Source of the DNA: Oceanobacter mangrovi | GTDB taxonomy: Bacteria; Pseudomonadota; Gammaproteobacteria; Pseudomonadales; Oceanobacteraceae | Assembly: GCF_019740315.1 (NCBI RefSeq) | Contig: NZ_JAHXZR010000006.1 | Coordinates: 62,001 to 126,000 of the forward strand | Reading direction: 5' to 3' | DNA: 64,000 bases | In this document: piece after piece, positions 48,248 to 56,364 of the stretch | How positions within the stretch are numbered: the stretch's first letter is position 1 | How the letters are laid out: every line of letters starts with the position of its first letter | Notes under the pieces: model-generated | Told to the model about the DNA's origin: nothing | Databases searched by the model: none | The model's input: only the letters and a program-made list of their open reading frames with translations | Position numbers and translations under genes: made by a program

Positions 48248-48271
48248 ATTATAGGCTGGGCCATGCCCAGC
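48248..48271 (-). promoter_or_regulatory. Candidate gspA promoter with palindromic spacer
   Basis: A perfect TATAAT on the minus strand (48248-48253). The 17 bases upstream (48255-48271) form the inverted repeat GCTGGGC-ATG-GCCCAGC. No good -35 is seen, so activation or another sigma factor may be needed. Confidence 0.45.
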
Positions 48272-48275
48272 AAAT

Positions 48276-48395
48276 GTTGGGCGCGGCCCAACCCACACAG
48301 AGTCGGGACTTGGAGATCGAGCGGGCACACAGACCCGGAAGCCGCAGGAGGGAATTCATTCCCGAAACCAGGGGTAACGTTGGGCGCGGGCCAAC
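48276..48395. repeat. Pair of REP-like palindromes
   Basis: GTTGGGCGCGGCCCAAC at 48276-48292 and GTTGGGCGCGGGCCAAC at 48379-48395 differ at one base and lie 103 bases apart in the same orientation. They resemble the GTTGGGC/GCCCAAC palindromes dispersed in many proteobacterial genomes. No other copy was noticed in this window. Confidence 0.7.
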
Positions 48396-48559
48396 CTACT
48401 CTAGAGCCTGCCCTGCCCACCCAGACCCCAAGCCAGAACAATCCCACACCTGGAACAGTCCGATGAAAATTACCCCTATTAGTTTTTACTAACAACAAAT
48501 AAAAGGAACTCAGCTAGAATAAAACCATCTACCAGAAACCATTTATCAAGGAGCCCACG

Positions 48560-48790
48560 ATGACCTGGACCACTGTCCTGGTGCTGACAATTGCCGTGTT
48601 TGCTCTGGTAGCACTCGGTTGGTTCAGCCCCATAGCTGCAATTGTTCTGAAAGGCCTGCTGTCGGCCGCTATTATGGCTGGCCTCGCACTGCTGCTGTTC
48701 AAACGTCAGCGCACCATCAAAAAACAGTACGCGACCTATCGCGCACATCAGATCACTAACAAGCATACAAATAACAAGAGGACCCAATGA
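48560..48790 (+). CDS. Small two-helix membrane protein, function unknown
   Basis: The 76-residue protein has two hydrophobic helices (TVLVLTIAVFALVALGWF and IAAIVLKGLLSAAIMAGLAL) and a basic hydrophilic tail. AAGGAG lies 7 bases before the ATG, strong support for translation. Its stop overlaps the next gene (ATGA). I recognise no family. Confidence 0.7.
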   Translation: MTWTTVLVLTIAVFALVALGWFSPIAAIVLKGLLSAAIMAGLALLLFKRQRTIKKQYATYRAHQITNKHTNNKRTQ

Positions 48791-48978
48791 AAAACAACGC
48801 CATCCAGAAAACCATCCAGTCATTTCTGCTGGTTTCGGCCGCCTACCTCACCGTTCCAGCCACCGCAGCAAATACCGCGGAAGTTTTCGATAATCTGTTG
48901 ACCACCAGGACGTCTGAACTGAGCCACGACAAACAAGACACCGACTCATCCCGCGCCAAACCCTCTCTGCAAGACTGA
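48787..48978 (+). CDS. Small secreted protein, function unknown
   Basis: The 63-residue protein has a plausible Sec signal with cleavage after VPATAA, leaving about 35 residues rich in Asp, Ser and Lys. Its ATG overlaps the stop of the upstream membrane protein, and AGAGGA precedes it. The pair looks like a two-gene operon. No family recognised. Confidence 0.65.
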   Translation: MKNNAIQKTIQSFLLVSAAYLTVPATAANTAEVFDNLLTTRTSELSHDKQDTDSSRAKPSLQD

Positions 48979-49031
48979 TCACACCGGCGGATTTTGCTTG
49001 CAGAAGGCCAGTCAAAAGATAACGGTATAAA

Positions 49032-50108
49032 TCAGAAAGGCAATGCCAGTCGCAAATTGAAGTCGGCATCGCGAACATTCGCCATGCGGTAATCGTCCAG
49101 CTTGAGATCCAGCGCCAGGTACTTCCAGCCAACTCCTGCGCCCAGCTGTCGACTGGAATAGATGCCACTGTGTACCGACCAGCTGTCAGCCAGTTGCTGC
49201 CGGACAGTTGCGCCCACTCGGCTATAATCGCCCTGATGATAGAGATTGATTCCCAACTGCAAGCCCTTCAATTGCGGAGTCCAGCTCAGATTAATCTCTG
49301 TCGCCGGGCGCAGCCGACCATAGAAGACTTCCTGACCGGATTTACCCGATGCCGTCGCACTGCTGGTGCAGACGCTTTGGGACGGAGAATCAAAGTTGAT
49401 ACAGGCGTCGGTGTAGCCGGAGTCTTCCATGCGCCAGAGGTTCCACAGATCATCGATCTGGCCGCGCAGACGCCACTGTTCGGCAATTTGCCAATCCACA
49501 CCCAGATTGAAACTCAGACCCCAACCAGCGGCAGGATCAACCTGATACTCCAGCAGTTTGTCTTCATTAAAGTGATAATCGAGCGTCGCAGAGGCACTGC
49601 CAGACGATCCAGCCGCCGCCCAGCCATTCAAGTGACCAAATTGCCAGGAGTCGGCCCGATAAACCGTCACCGATGGAGTCAGCTTCAAGGACTGTTCAGT
49701 CAATTCAAACTGCTTTCCAAAATTCAAGCCCGTGGCGGTAATGGCACGAATGTCCAGTCGCAGTGATTCGTCCTGTTGAAGCGCTTCACCCGTCTCGGAA
49801 GCACGGTAATAACGCGCCATTCCTTTTGAAAACGACAGGTCGTAATGCCAGCGTCGCTGCCATTCCAGTAGCCAGTGCGAACCTTGCGGGTCACCGACCA
49901 AAACACCAAGACGCTGACGGGCATCGGCATAAGCGTACTCACCATCCTGAAACCCACCGTCCCAGCCATGGATCATATCGCGCAGCGAAACCGCCGCTGA
50001 ACTGGCGACCAGTTTGGTGTCGGAGTACAGCTCATCAGCGTTTGCAGATGGCATCCAGACCGTTGTGAATAGAAGTACGCCCAGATTCAATTTGTGTTGC
50101 TGCAACAC
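49032..50108 (-). CDS. Putative outer-membrane beta-barrel protein
   Basis: The 358-residue protein has a signal peptide with likely cleavage after PSANA, followed by alternating polar/hydrophobic strands rich in aromatic residues (WLLEWQRRWHYDLSF, SATLDYHF, LDLKLDDYRM) and a C-terminal Phe (LRLALPF), as in proteins folded by BamA. One Cys pair lies in a loop near residues 237-246. The start is a GTG at 50108 with AGGTGG upstream. Function and family are not recognised; it stands alone. Confidence 0.75.
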   Translation of the reverse strand: MLQQHKLNLGVLLFTTVWMPSANADELYSDTKLVASSAAVSLRDMIHGWDGGFQDGEYAYADARQRLGVLVGDPQGSHWLLEWQRRWHYDLSFSKGMARYYRASETGEALQQDESLRLDIRAITATGLNFGKQFELTEQSLKLTPSVTVYRADSWQFGHLNGWAAAGSSGSASATLDYHFNEDKLLEYQVDPAAGWGLSFNLGVDWQIAEQWRLRGQIDDLWNLWRMEDSGYTDACINFDSPSQSVCTSSATASGKSGQEVFYGRLRPATEINLSWTPQLKGLQLGINLYHQGDYSRVGATVRQQLADSWSVHSGIYSSRQLGAGVGWKYLALDLKLDDYRMANVRDADFNLRLALPF

Positions 50109-50378
50109 CGGATACCACCTGCCAGCCTAGGAAAACCGCTCTTATACCAGCTGAATCGCCAGATGCCAGCACAGCAACACATTTTTGCTTTGTCAGTCGG
50201 GCTATTTGTTTCGGGCAAATATACCCCCTACATAAACTCCGAATTAATTACATATATTAATATTCCCATATGATTATCTTGATATTTATAAGCCACACAA
50301 ATACTAAGACATTTACAATTCCTGACTGAAACTGTTTCGATTTATTGAATTCCTATAAACCGTTGAAAATGAAAAGTT
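50109..50378. other. AT-rich intergenic region
   Basis: Separates the divergent outer-membrane protein and cyo transcripts. It is notably AT-rich at 50220-50340. No gene or clear structure was seen. Confidence 0.5.
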
Positions 50379-50406
50379 TTGACGCGCATCAAAAATTGGT
50401 TATAGT
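50379..50406 (+). promoter_or_regulatory. Promoter with overlapping FNR/ANR box upstream of the cyo region
   Basis: TTGAC-GCGC-ATCAA (50379-50392) matches the FNR consensus TTGAT-N4-ATCAA at nine of ten positions. TTGACG within it can also be the -35 of a promoter with TATAGT at 50401-50406 (16-base spacer). FNR bound here would cover the promoter and repress, as expected for an aerobic oxidase operon. Confidence 0.65.
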
Positions 50407-50512
50407 CGCGCCCACTGCATCAAAATTCCTCTAATAAGCAGACAAAATGTGACCTTCCGGCACAAAGGCCGGTATAAGAGCCATGGCCTGTATTAGAGGA
50501 CCCAGTATTTAT

Positions 50513-50845
50513 ATGAGCCACCATTTCCTGACCAATCAACTGACGAGACACCTGCTCACTCTGGCTGCCCTGCTGGCGGCTATGACTGCGGGCGTTGGTG
50601 AGCTGGTTACGGAACTGAGCAGCATCAGCGACCTGTCGCTGCTGGATCTGCGCTCACTGCTGTCCGTGTCGGAATGGAGCGTCATCAACAGCTTGTTGAT
50701 CAGCGCACTGTTCTGGATCCTGTTTCTGGAACGTCGTGTTCCTCGTTGTTTTCTTACTTTTCGTACCCTGTTCCGCGAACCATTACATGGTATTCGCCGG
50801 GGTCTGGAATCGGCTCACAGCAGCCGCGCACCACCACTTTTTTAA
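50513..50845 (+). CDS. Small membrane protein upstream of cyoA, function unknown
   Basis: The 110-residue protein starting MSHHFLTNQL has two hydrophobic stretches (LLTLAALLAAMTAGVGELV and SVINSLLISALFWILFLE) and a basic tail. It lies between the FNR-box promoter and cyoA in the same direction. GAGGA is 12 bases from the ATG at 50513; an in-frame ATG at 50483 is the alternative. No family recognised. Confidence 0.5.
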   Translation: MSHHFLTNQLTRHLLTLAALLAAMTAGVGELVTELSSISDLSLLDLRSLLSVSEWSVINSLLISALFWILFLERRVPRCFLTFRTLFREPLHGIRRGLESAHSSRAPPLF

Positions 50846-50930
50846 CGCTCAAGTCACATATCGGGTAGCTGCTATATAAGCTGCTGCCGGCGCTGGCTTA
50901 TGCGTTCCCCTTTGCCGATTTAACCTTTCA

Positions 50931-50956
50931 ATAACTGCGGTTATATGCGCAGTTAT
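50931..50956 (+). promoter_or_regulatory. Perfect hairpin in the cyoA leader
   Basis: ATAACTGCG (50931-50939) pairs perfectly with CGCAGTTAT (50948-50956) around an 8-base loop, 100 bases before cyoA. There is no T tract, so it is an operator or leader structure rather than a terminator. Confidence 0.4.
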
Positions 50957-51055
50957 AGCCGGGTTATATCGTCAACTTCAGCGGTTCAGTCCGCAAATTT
51001 ACCGACTTCACAATTGTGTTGCGGAAATCTTTTGCCCATTAACCAAGGTTCGATA

Positions 51056-52060
51056 ATGAAAAACGCCAGGAACAATCGGCTTTTGGCCGTATTTCTTGTC
51101 GCCGGCAGCGTATTACTGTCCGGGTGTTCGGGAGGTATTCTCGACCCCAAAGGACAGGTAGGTGTCGACGAGAAGAATCTGATTCTGATTGCTACCGGTT
51201 TGATGCTACTCGTGGTGATACCGGTTATTTTTATGACGCTGTTTTTTGCCTGGAAGTACCGTGCCAGCAACACTCAGGCGCCGTACAACCCTGAGTGGTC
51301 ACACTCTAACAAGATCGAAGCAATCGTCTGGACCATTCCGATCGTTATCATCCTGGTGCTGGGTACCATTACCTGGATTTCCACTCACGATCTGGATCCA
51401 TACAAGCCGCTGGAACACGACAAGAAACCCCTCGAAATCGATGTTGTGTCCCTCAACTGGAAATGGTTGTTCATCTATCCAGAACAGAACATTGCCACCA
51501 TCAATGAGCTGGTGATTCCGGCTGGCCGTCCGGTGAGCTTCAAGCTGACGTCCGAGTCAACCATGAACTCCTTCTTCATCCCTCAGCTGGGCAGCCAGAT
51601 TTATACCATGGCGGCGATGACCACCAAGCTGCACCTGATTGCTGACGTACCAGGCACCTATAACGGTTTCTCTGCCAACTACAGCGGCTCCGGCTTCAGC
51701 GAAATGAAGTTCGACACCGTTGCAACCAGCACAGATGCCGAGTTCGACAAGTGGGTAGCCAAAGTGAAGGCGGCTCCTGCCGTACTGAGCAGCCAGGAAT
51801 ACGACAAGCTGGCGGTGCCAAGCGAAGGCAACCCGGTTGCCCACTACGCCTCCGTCAAGCCAGGTCTGTTTGACGATGTCGTGATGAAGTACATGCAGCA
51901 CCACGGCGCTACACCGTTTACAGATCAGAAAATGGATCACATGTCTGCGACCAGCATGCACAAGCACGCTGAGCACGAAGGCCATCAGGCGACTGCCGAG
52001 GAATCCATGAACCCAGCGGCAATGCCAGCAGAAACCATGCACCAGGAGGCCGGAGAGTAA
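51056..52060 (+). CDS. cyoA: Cytochrome o ubiquinol oxidase subunit II
   Basis: Lipoprotein subunit of the bo3-type quinol oxidase. The 334-residue protein has lipobox VLLSGC, two membrane helices ([19 protein letters not shown] and [19 protein letters not shown]) and the CyoA core with [20 protein letters not shown] and [16 protein letters not shown]. The CuA ligands of cytochrome c oxidases are absent, which marks a quinol oxidase. The C-terminal extension is rich in His and Met. AAGG lies 8 bases before the ATG at 51056. Confidence 0.96.
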   Translation: MKNARNNRLLAVFLVAGSVLLSGCSGGILDPKGQVGVDEKNLILIATGLMLLVVIPVIFMTLFFAWKYRASNTQAPYNPEWSHSNKIEAIVWTIPIVIILVLGTITWISTHDLDPYKPLEHDKKPLEIDVVSLNWKWLFIYPEQNIATINELVIPAGRPVSFKLTSESTMNSFFIPQLGSQIYTMAAMTTKLHLIADVPGTYNGFSANYSGSGFSEMKFDTVATSTDAEFDKWVAKVKAAPAVLSSQEYDKLAVPSEGNPVAHYASVKPGLFDDVVMKYMQHHGATPFTDQKMDHMSATSMHKHAEHEGHQATAEESMNPAAMPAETMHQEAGE

Positions 52061-52061
52061 T

Positions 52062-54050
52062 ATGTTCGGAAAACTCACTCTCGATGCCGTTCCGTACCAC
52101 GAACCCATCATCATGATCACGCTGGCTATTGTCGCCGTGATTGGTGCGGCACTGGCCATCGCAATTACCAAGTATCAAAAATGGGGCGTGCTGTGGCACG
52201 ACTGGATCACCTCGGTTGACCACAAACGCCTGGGCGTTATGTACATCGTACTGGCGCTGGTTATGCTGCTGCGCGGCTTTGCCGACGCTATTATGATGCG
52301 GACCCAGCTGGCCGCTGCCACCAATGGCGCGGAAGGCTATCTGCCACCGGAACACTACGACCAGATCTTCACCGCTCACGGTGTGATCATGATCATCTTC
52401 ATGGCCATGCCTTTCATGATTGGCCTGATGAACATCGTGCTGCCACTGCAAATTGGTGCCCGTGACGTTGCCTTCCCGTTCCTTAACAACCTCAGCTTCT
52501 GGCTGGCGGTTGCCGGTGCCCTGCTGGTGAACATCTCACTGGGTGTGGGTGAATTTGCCCGTACCGGCTGGGTTGCTTATCCACCCTTGTCTGAGCTGGC
52601 CTACAGTCCCGGTAGTGGCGTCGACTACTACATCTGGGCGCTTCAGATATCCGGTATTGGTACCACGCTGACCGGGGTTAACTTCCTGGTAACTGTGATG
52701 AAGATGCGCACCCCGGGCATGAAGCTGATGGAAATGCCGATTTTCACCTGGGCCTGTACCTGGGCCAACGTGCTGATTGTGGCTTCCTTCCCGATCCTGA
52801 CCGGCGCGCTGTTGATGCTGACCATGGACCGTTACTTCGACTTCCACTTCTTCACCAACGACCTTGGCGGTAACGCCATGATGTACATCAACCTGTTCTG
52901 GGCCTGGGGTCACCCCGAGGTGTACATTCTGGTACTGCCAGCGTTCGGTATTTTCTCTGAAATCATGGCGACCTTCTCTGGCAAGCCACTGTTCGGTTAC
53001 AAGTCGATGGTCTGGGCCAGCGGTTCGATCGCCATTCTGGGCTTCATCGTTTGGCTGCACCACTTCTTCACTATGGGCTCAAGCGCCGATGTAAACGCCT
53101 TCTTTGGTGTGATGACCATGATCATCGCGGTGCCAACCGGCGTGAAGCTGTTCAACTGGCTGTTCACCATGTACCACGGTCGTGTGCAGTTCACTCCACC
53201 GGTACTGTGGACTCTGGGCTTTATGGTGACCTTCAGCATCGGCGGTATGACCGGCGTACTGCTGGCGGTACCGGGTGCCGACTATGTGCTGCACAACTCG
53301 CTGTTCCTGATCGCCCACTTCCACAACACCATTATCGGTGGTGCGGTATTTGGCTACCTGGCCGGTTTCTCTTACTGGTTCCCGAAAGCCATGGGTTACA
53401 AGCTGGACGAGAAATGGGGCAAGCGCGCCTTCTGGTTCTGGCAGATCGGTTTCTTCGTGGCCTTCATGCCGCTGTACGTATTGGGCTTCATGGGTATGAC
53501 CCGTCGAATCAACCATACCAACAACCCTGACTGGAACATCTGGCTGTACATCGCTGCCGTGGGTGGTTTCATCATCGCTCTGGGCATTCTGTCCCAGCTG
53601 ATCCAGCTGTACGTCAGCTACAAAAACCGCGAAGCCCTGAAAGACACCACCGGCGACCCATGGAATGGACGTACGCTGGAATGGTCCACCATGTCACCGC
53701 CACAGTTTTACAACTTTGCGGTTGATCCAAAAACCGACGGTGTTGATGCCTTCCACGGCATGAAGAAAAACGGCACTGCCTACCAGCGCCCTGGCAGCTA
53801 TGCACCGATCCATATGCCACGCAACACCAGCGCTGGTTTCATCATGGGTATGTTGCTGACGGCCTTCGGCTTCGGCTTTATCTGGCACATCTGGTGGCTG
53901 GTTATCGCGACCTTCGTACTGACGATTGTCACCCTGATCAAGCGTAGCTACGACAACGATGTCGACTACTACGTCCAGCCGGAAGAAATCGAAAAAATCG
54001 AAGGCGAGCACCTGGCAGCCATCCAACAGCAATCTCTGTTAAAGGCCTGA
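52062..54050 (+). CDS. cyoB: Cytochrome o ubiquinol oxidase subunit I
   Basis: Catalytic heme-copper subunit (662 residues, family length). It has the heme ligand region [16 protein letters not shown], the CuB/Tyr motif [14 protein letters not shown], the His pair in [10 protein letters not shown] and the heme ligands of [12 protein letters not shown]. About fifteen membrane helices. It starts one base after the cyoA stop. Confidence 0.98.
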   Translation: MFGKLTLDAVPYHEPIIMITLAIVAVIGAALAIAITKYQKWGVLWHDWITSVDHKRLGVMYIVLALVMLLRGFADAIMMRTQLAAATNGAEGYLPPEHYDQIFTAHGVIMIIFMAMPFMIGLMNIVLPLQIGARDVAFPFLNNLSFWLAVAGALLVNISLGVGEFARTGWVAYPPLSELAYSPGSGVDYYIWALQISGIGTTLTGVNFLVTVMKMRTPGMKLMEMPIFTWACTWANVLIVASFPILTGALLMLTMDRYFDFHFFTNDLGGNAMMYINLFWAWGHPEVYILVLPAFGIFSEIMATFSGKPLFGYKSMVWASGSIAILGFIVWLHHFFTMGSSADVNAFFGVMTMIIAVPTGVKLFNWLFTMYHGRVQFTPPVLWTLGFMVTFSIGGMTGVLLAVPGADYVLHNSLFLIAHFHNTIIGGAVFGYLAGFSYWFPKAMGYKLDEKWGKRAFWFWQIGFFVAFMPLYVLGFMGMTRRINHTNNPDWNIWLYIAAVGGFIIALGILSQLIQLYVSYKNREALKDTTGDPWNGRTLEWSTMSPPQFYNFAVDPKTDGVDAFHGMKKNGTAYQRPGSYAPIHMPRNTSAGFIMGMLLTAFGFGFIWHIWWLVIATFVLTIVTLIKRSYDNDVDYYVQPEEIEKIEGEHLAAIQQQSLLKA

Positions 54051-54052
54051 GT

Positions 54053-54682
54053 ATGACGACTAGCGCTATGACACATGGTGCTCACGGCCACGACGCCGGG
54101 CACTCACACGACGACCATCACCACGACACCAGCAGCACCACGCTGTTTGGTTTCTGGGTGTACCTGATGACCGACTGCCTGTTGTTCGCATCGGTCTTCG
54201 CGACCTACGCCGTGTTGTTTATGAACACTGCGGGTGGCCCTTCCGGCCACGACATTTTTGAACTGGACTATGTGCTGGTTGAGACCTTTGCACTGCTGTT
54301 CTCCAGTATTACCTATGGCTTCGCCATGATCAGCGGCCACAAGGGCAACAAGCAGGCCACCCTCACCTGGATGATGGTGACCTTTGCCCTCGGCGCCGTG
54401 TTTATCGGCATGGAAATCAACGAATTCCATCATCTGATCGCCGAAGGCTTCGGTCCTGACCGCAGCGCATTCCTGACCTCGTTCTTCTCGCTGGTGGGTA
54501 TGCACGGCTGTCACGTAACTGCCGGTCTGATCTGGATGATCGTGCTGATGCTGGAAGTGAAAAACCGCGGCCTGCAGCCACGCACCATGACCCGTCTGGG
54601 ATGCCTGAGCCTGTTCTGGCACTTCCTCGACATCGTCTGGATCTGTGTATTCACCGTTGTTTATCTGATGGGGGCCGTGTAA
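54053..54682 (+). CDS. cyoC: Cytochrome o ubiquinol oxidase subunit III
   Basis: The 209-residue protein has five membrane helices, opening [21 protein letters not shown], and ends in [19 protein letters not shown]. The His-rich N-terminus (residues 8-25) also occurs in other CyoC proteins. Its stop overlaps the cyoD start (TAATG). Confidence 0.97.
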   Translation: MTTSAMTHGAHGHDAGHSHDDHHHDTSSTTLFGFWVYLMTDCLLFASVFATYAVLFMNTAGGPSGHDIFELDYVLVETFALLFSSITYGFAMISGHKGNKQATLTWMMVTFALGAVFIGMEINEFHHLIAEGFGPDRSAFLTSFFSLVGMHGCHVTAGLIWMIVLMLEVKNRGLQPRTMTRLGCLSLFWHFLDIVWICVFTVVYLMGAV

Positions 54683-55011
54683 TGAGCCAACATACTCCTG
54701 ACGCACACGCTGACCACGGCAGTGTCGGCTCCTACGTCACCGGTTTCATCCTGTCAGTGATCCTGACCGTGATTCCGTTTGGCCTGGTAATGACCGAAGC
54801 ACTCGACAAGGTCGCCACCATCTGGATCTTCGTGATCATGGCGATCGTACAGATTGCCGTGCATCTGAAGTACTTCCTGCACCTGTCATTTGTGACCGAA
54901 GAAGGCAAGCTGAATACTTTCACCTTCCTGTTCTCGGCGCTGATTATTGTGCTGGTTGTGGGTCTGTCGATCTGGATCATCTACGCGTCCAACGCCATGA
55001 TGATGGGCTGA
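54682..55011 (+). CDS. cyoD: Cytochrome o ubiquinol oxidase subunit IV
   Basis: The 109-residue protein has three membrane helices (SYVTGFILSVILTVIPFGLV, TIWIFVIMAIVQIAVHLKYF, TFLFSALIIVLVVGLSIWII) in the CyoD pattern. It starts at the ATG overlapping the cyoC stop; a longer frame back to 54601 lies inside cyoC. Confidence 0.96.
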   Translation: MSQHTPDAHADHGSVGSYVTGFILSVILTVIPFGLVMTEALDKVATIWIFVIMAIVQIAVHLKYFLHLSFVTEEGKLNTFTFLFSALIIVLVVGLSIWIIYASNAMMMG

Positions 55012-55023
55012 CGGGAGGCATCT

Positions 55024-55950
55024 ATGAAGCCTTCTGGCAAGCCTTCTGCCGAGGGGCCGCAAGGCCCCTTCAAACGCTACCTGACGGTGACCAAGCCAGG
55101 CATCATCATGGGCAACCTGATCGCCTCCGCAGGCGGATTTTTCCTCGCCTCGCGCGGTGAAATCGACTACCTGTTGCTGCTGGCAACCGTGGTAGGCCTG
55201 TCGCTGGTGGTTGCCTCTGGCTGTGCCATCAACAATGGCATCGACCGTGATATTGACGGCCATATGCAGCGCACCCGCAATCGCGTCACCGTTACCGGCG
55301 AAATGTCGGTACTGGCCGCGGTCGCCCATGGTGTGGTGCTGGGGCTGCTGGGCTTCGGCCTGCTGGCCTGGCAAACCAACACCATTACGGTGCTGTTTGC
55401 CGCCTTCGGTTTTGTGGTTTACGTCGGTCTGTACAGCCTCTGGCTGAAACGCTCATCCGTTTACGGCACGCTGATTGGCAGCCTGTCTGGTGCGGTACCT
55501 CCGGTGGTCGGCTATTGCGCCGTCACCGGCAGTTTTGACGTAGGGGCGGGAATTCTGCTGCTAATGTTCTGCCTGTGGCAGATGCCCCACTCCTACGCCA
55601 TCGCGATTTTCCGCTACGACGACTACAAGGCAGCCGGTATTCCGGTACTGCCGGTCGCCCAGGGCATCGGCAAGACCAAACTGCACATGGTGTTGTACAT
55701 CATTGCGTTTGGGCTGGTCACTGTCCTGCTGACGGCCACCGGTTACGCTGGTTATGGCTACCTCGCAGTGGCCTGTGTCACCAGCCTCTGGTGGCTGGTA
55801 CTGGCGCTGAAAGGCTGGCAGGTTGAAGTGGACAACAGCGGCTGGGCAAAACAGGTGTTTATGGTCTCTATCGTGACCATTACCGCTCTGAGTATTGCCA
55901 TGGCAGTGGACTTCCACAGCCCTGCGCAACACTGGCTGACTCTGGGTTAA
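55024..55950 (+). CDS. cyoE: Protoheme IX farnesyltransferase (heme O synthase)
   Basis: UbiA-type prenyltransferase that farnesylates heme B to heme O for CyoB. The 308-residue protein has the Asp-rich prenyl-diphosphate motif [18 protein letters not shown], the second site [15 protein letters not shown] and about nine membrane helices. Last gene of the cyo operon. Confidence 0.97.
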   Translation: MKPSGKPSAEGPQGPFKRYLTVTKPGIIMGNLIASAGGFFLASRGEIDYLLLLATVVGLSLVVASGCAINNGIDRDIDGHMQRTRNRVTVTGEMSVLAAVAHGVVLGLLGFGLLAWQTNTITVLFAAFGFVVYVGLYSLWLKRSSVYGTLIGSLSGAVPPVVGYCAVTGSFDVGAGILLLMFCLWQMPHSYAIAIFRYDDYKAAGIPVLPVAQGIGKTKLHMVLYIIAFGLVTVLLTATGYAGYGYLAVACVTSLWWLVLALKGWQVEVDNSGWAKQVFMVSIVTITALSIAMAVDFHSPAQHWLTLG

Positions 55951-56027
55951 TCCCGGGGTCACCCCCTATTCCTTGGCTTGGCGGACACGGACAGCCGCCC
56001 CGGAAAGAGTCGTCATAGACCAGCGTT

Positions 56028-56166
56028 GTTACGGGCACCCAGACCACCCGTAACGGCGTCATTCCATGGCGACTCTGCAACCTCACTATCCGACTTCATG
56101 AGGGTGTGGTTTGATGGTGAGGCTCCCAAAACCCCCGATTGGTTGGGCCGATCGGGGGTTTTCTTT
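56028..56166 (+). ncRNA. Candidate structured RNA ending in a terminator
   Basis: Three stems in order: GTTACGGG/CCCGTAAC (56028-56054), CCTCACTATC/GATGGTGAGG (56081-56090 with 56113-56122, one G-U pair, 22-base loop), then the terminator. It could be a small RNA made from the cyo 3-prime end, a stand-alone small RNA, or a leader element ahead of the chemoreceptor. It does not match riboswitch consensus sequences that I know. Confidence 0.35.
56128..56166 (+). terminator. Terminator of the cyo operon
   Basis: Stem CCCCCGAT/ATCGGGGG with a loop of about 11 bases and a tail TTTTCTTTT on the plus strand. It lies about 180 bases after cyoE. Confidence 0.85.
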
Positions 56167-56364
56167 TACCCCGTTACGTATTTATCCCCACTCCGTTTAC
56201 CAGCAAACCGTTCACCAGTAATACAGCCACCAACAACATTCCCACCACCTCCCCCCATAGCCAGAACCCCGGGATTAGCCAGCCGTGACGCGCTGCGACC
56301 TCCTCGCAGTCTGGCCGAATTGGTCTAGGCTTGGGAGAAAGTATGCCTCGACCGGAGAAACCTG

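Larger units (their letters stand above)
48097..48559. other. gspA leader/promoter region with repeats and palindromes
   Basis: No gene in 463 bases. It holds a tandem repeat array, a -10 box with a spacer palindrome and two REP-like palindromes, all listed separately. Frames crossing the array are artefacts of its 7-base period. A TAGAAT string at 48515-48520 may be the -10 box of the small plus-strand operon. Confidence 0.6.
55951..56364. other. Gap between cyoE and the chemoreceptor gene
   Basis: No protein gene. The first part is unremarkable. 56028-56166 holds three hairpins ending in a terminator (listed separately). 56167-56364 is the upstream region of the chemoreceptor, without a clear promoter. 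Confidence 0.5.

Noticed and set aside
48082-48492. Plus and minus frames across the 7-bp repeats
   Set aside because: A 7-base unit without stops opens every frame; the DARRQTP repeats are an artefact.
54074-54129. His-rich N-terminus of CyoC as a novelty
   Set aside because: His-rich N-termini are common in CyoC, including E. coli.
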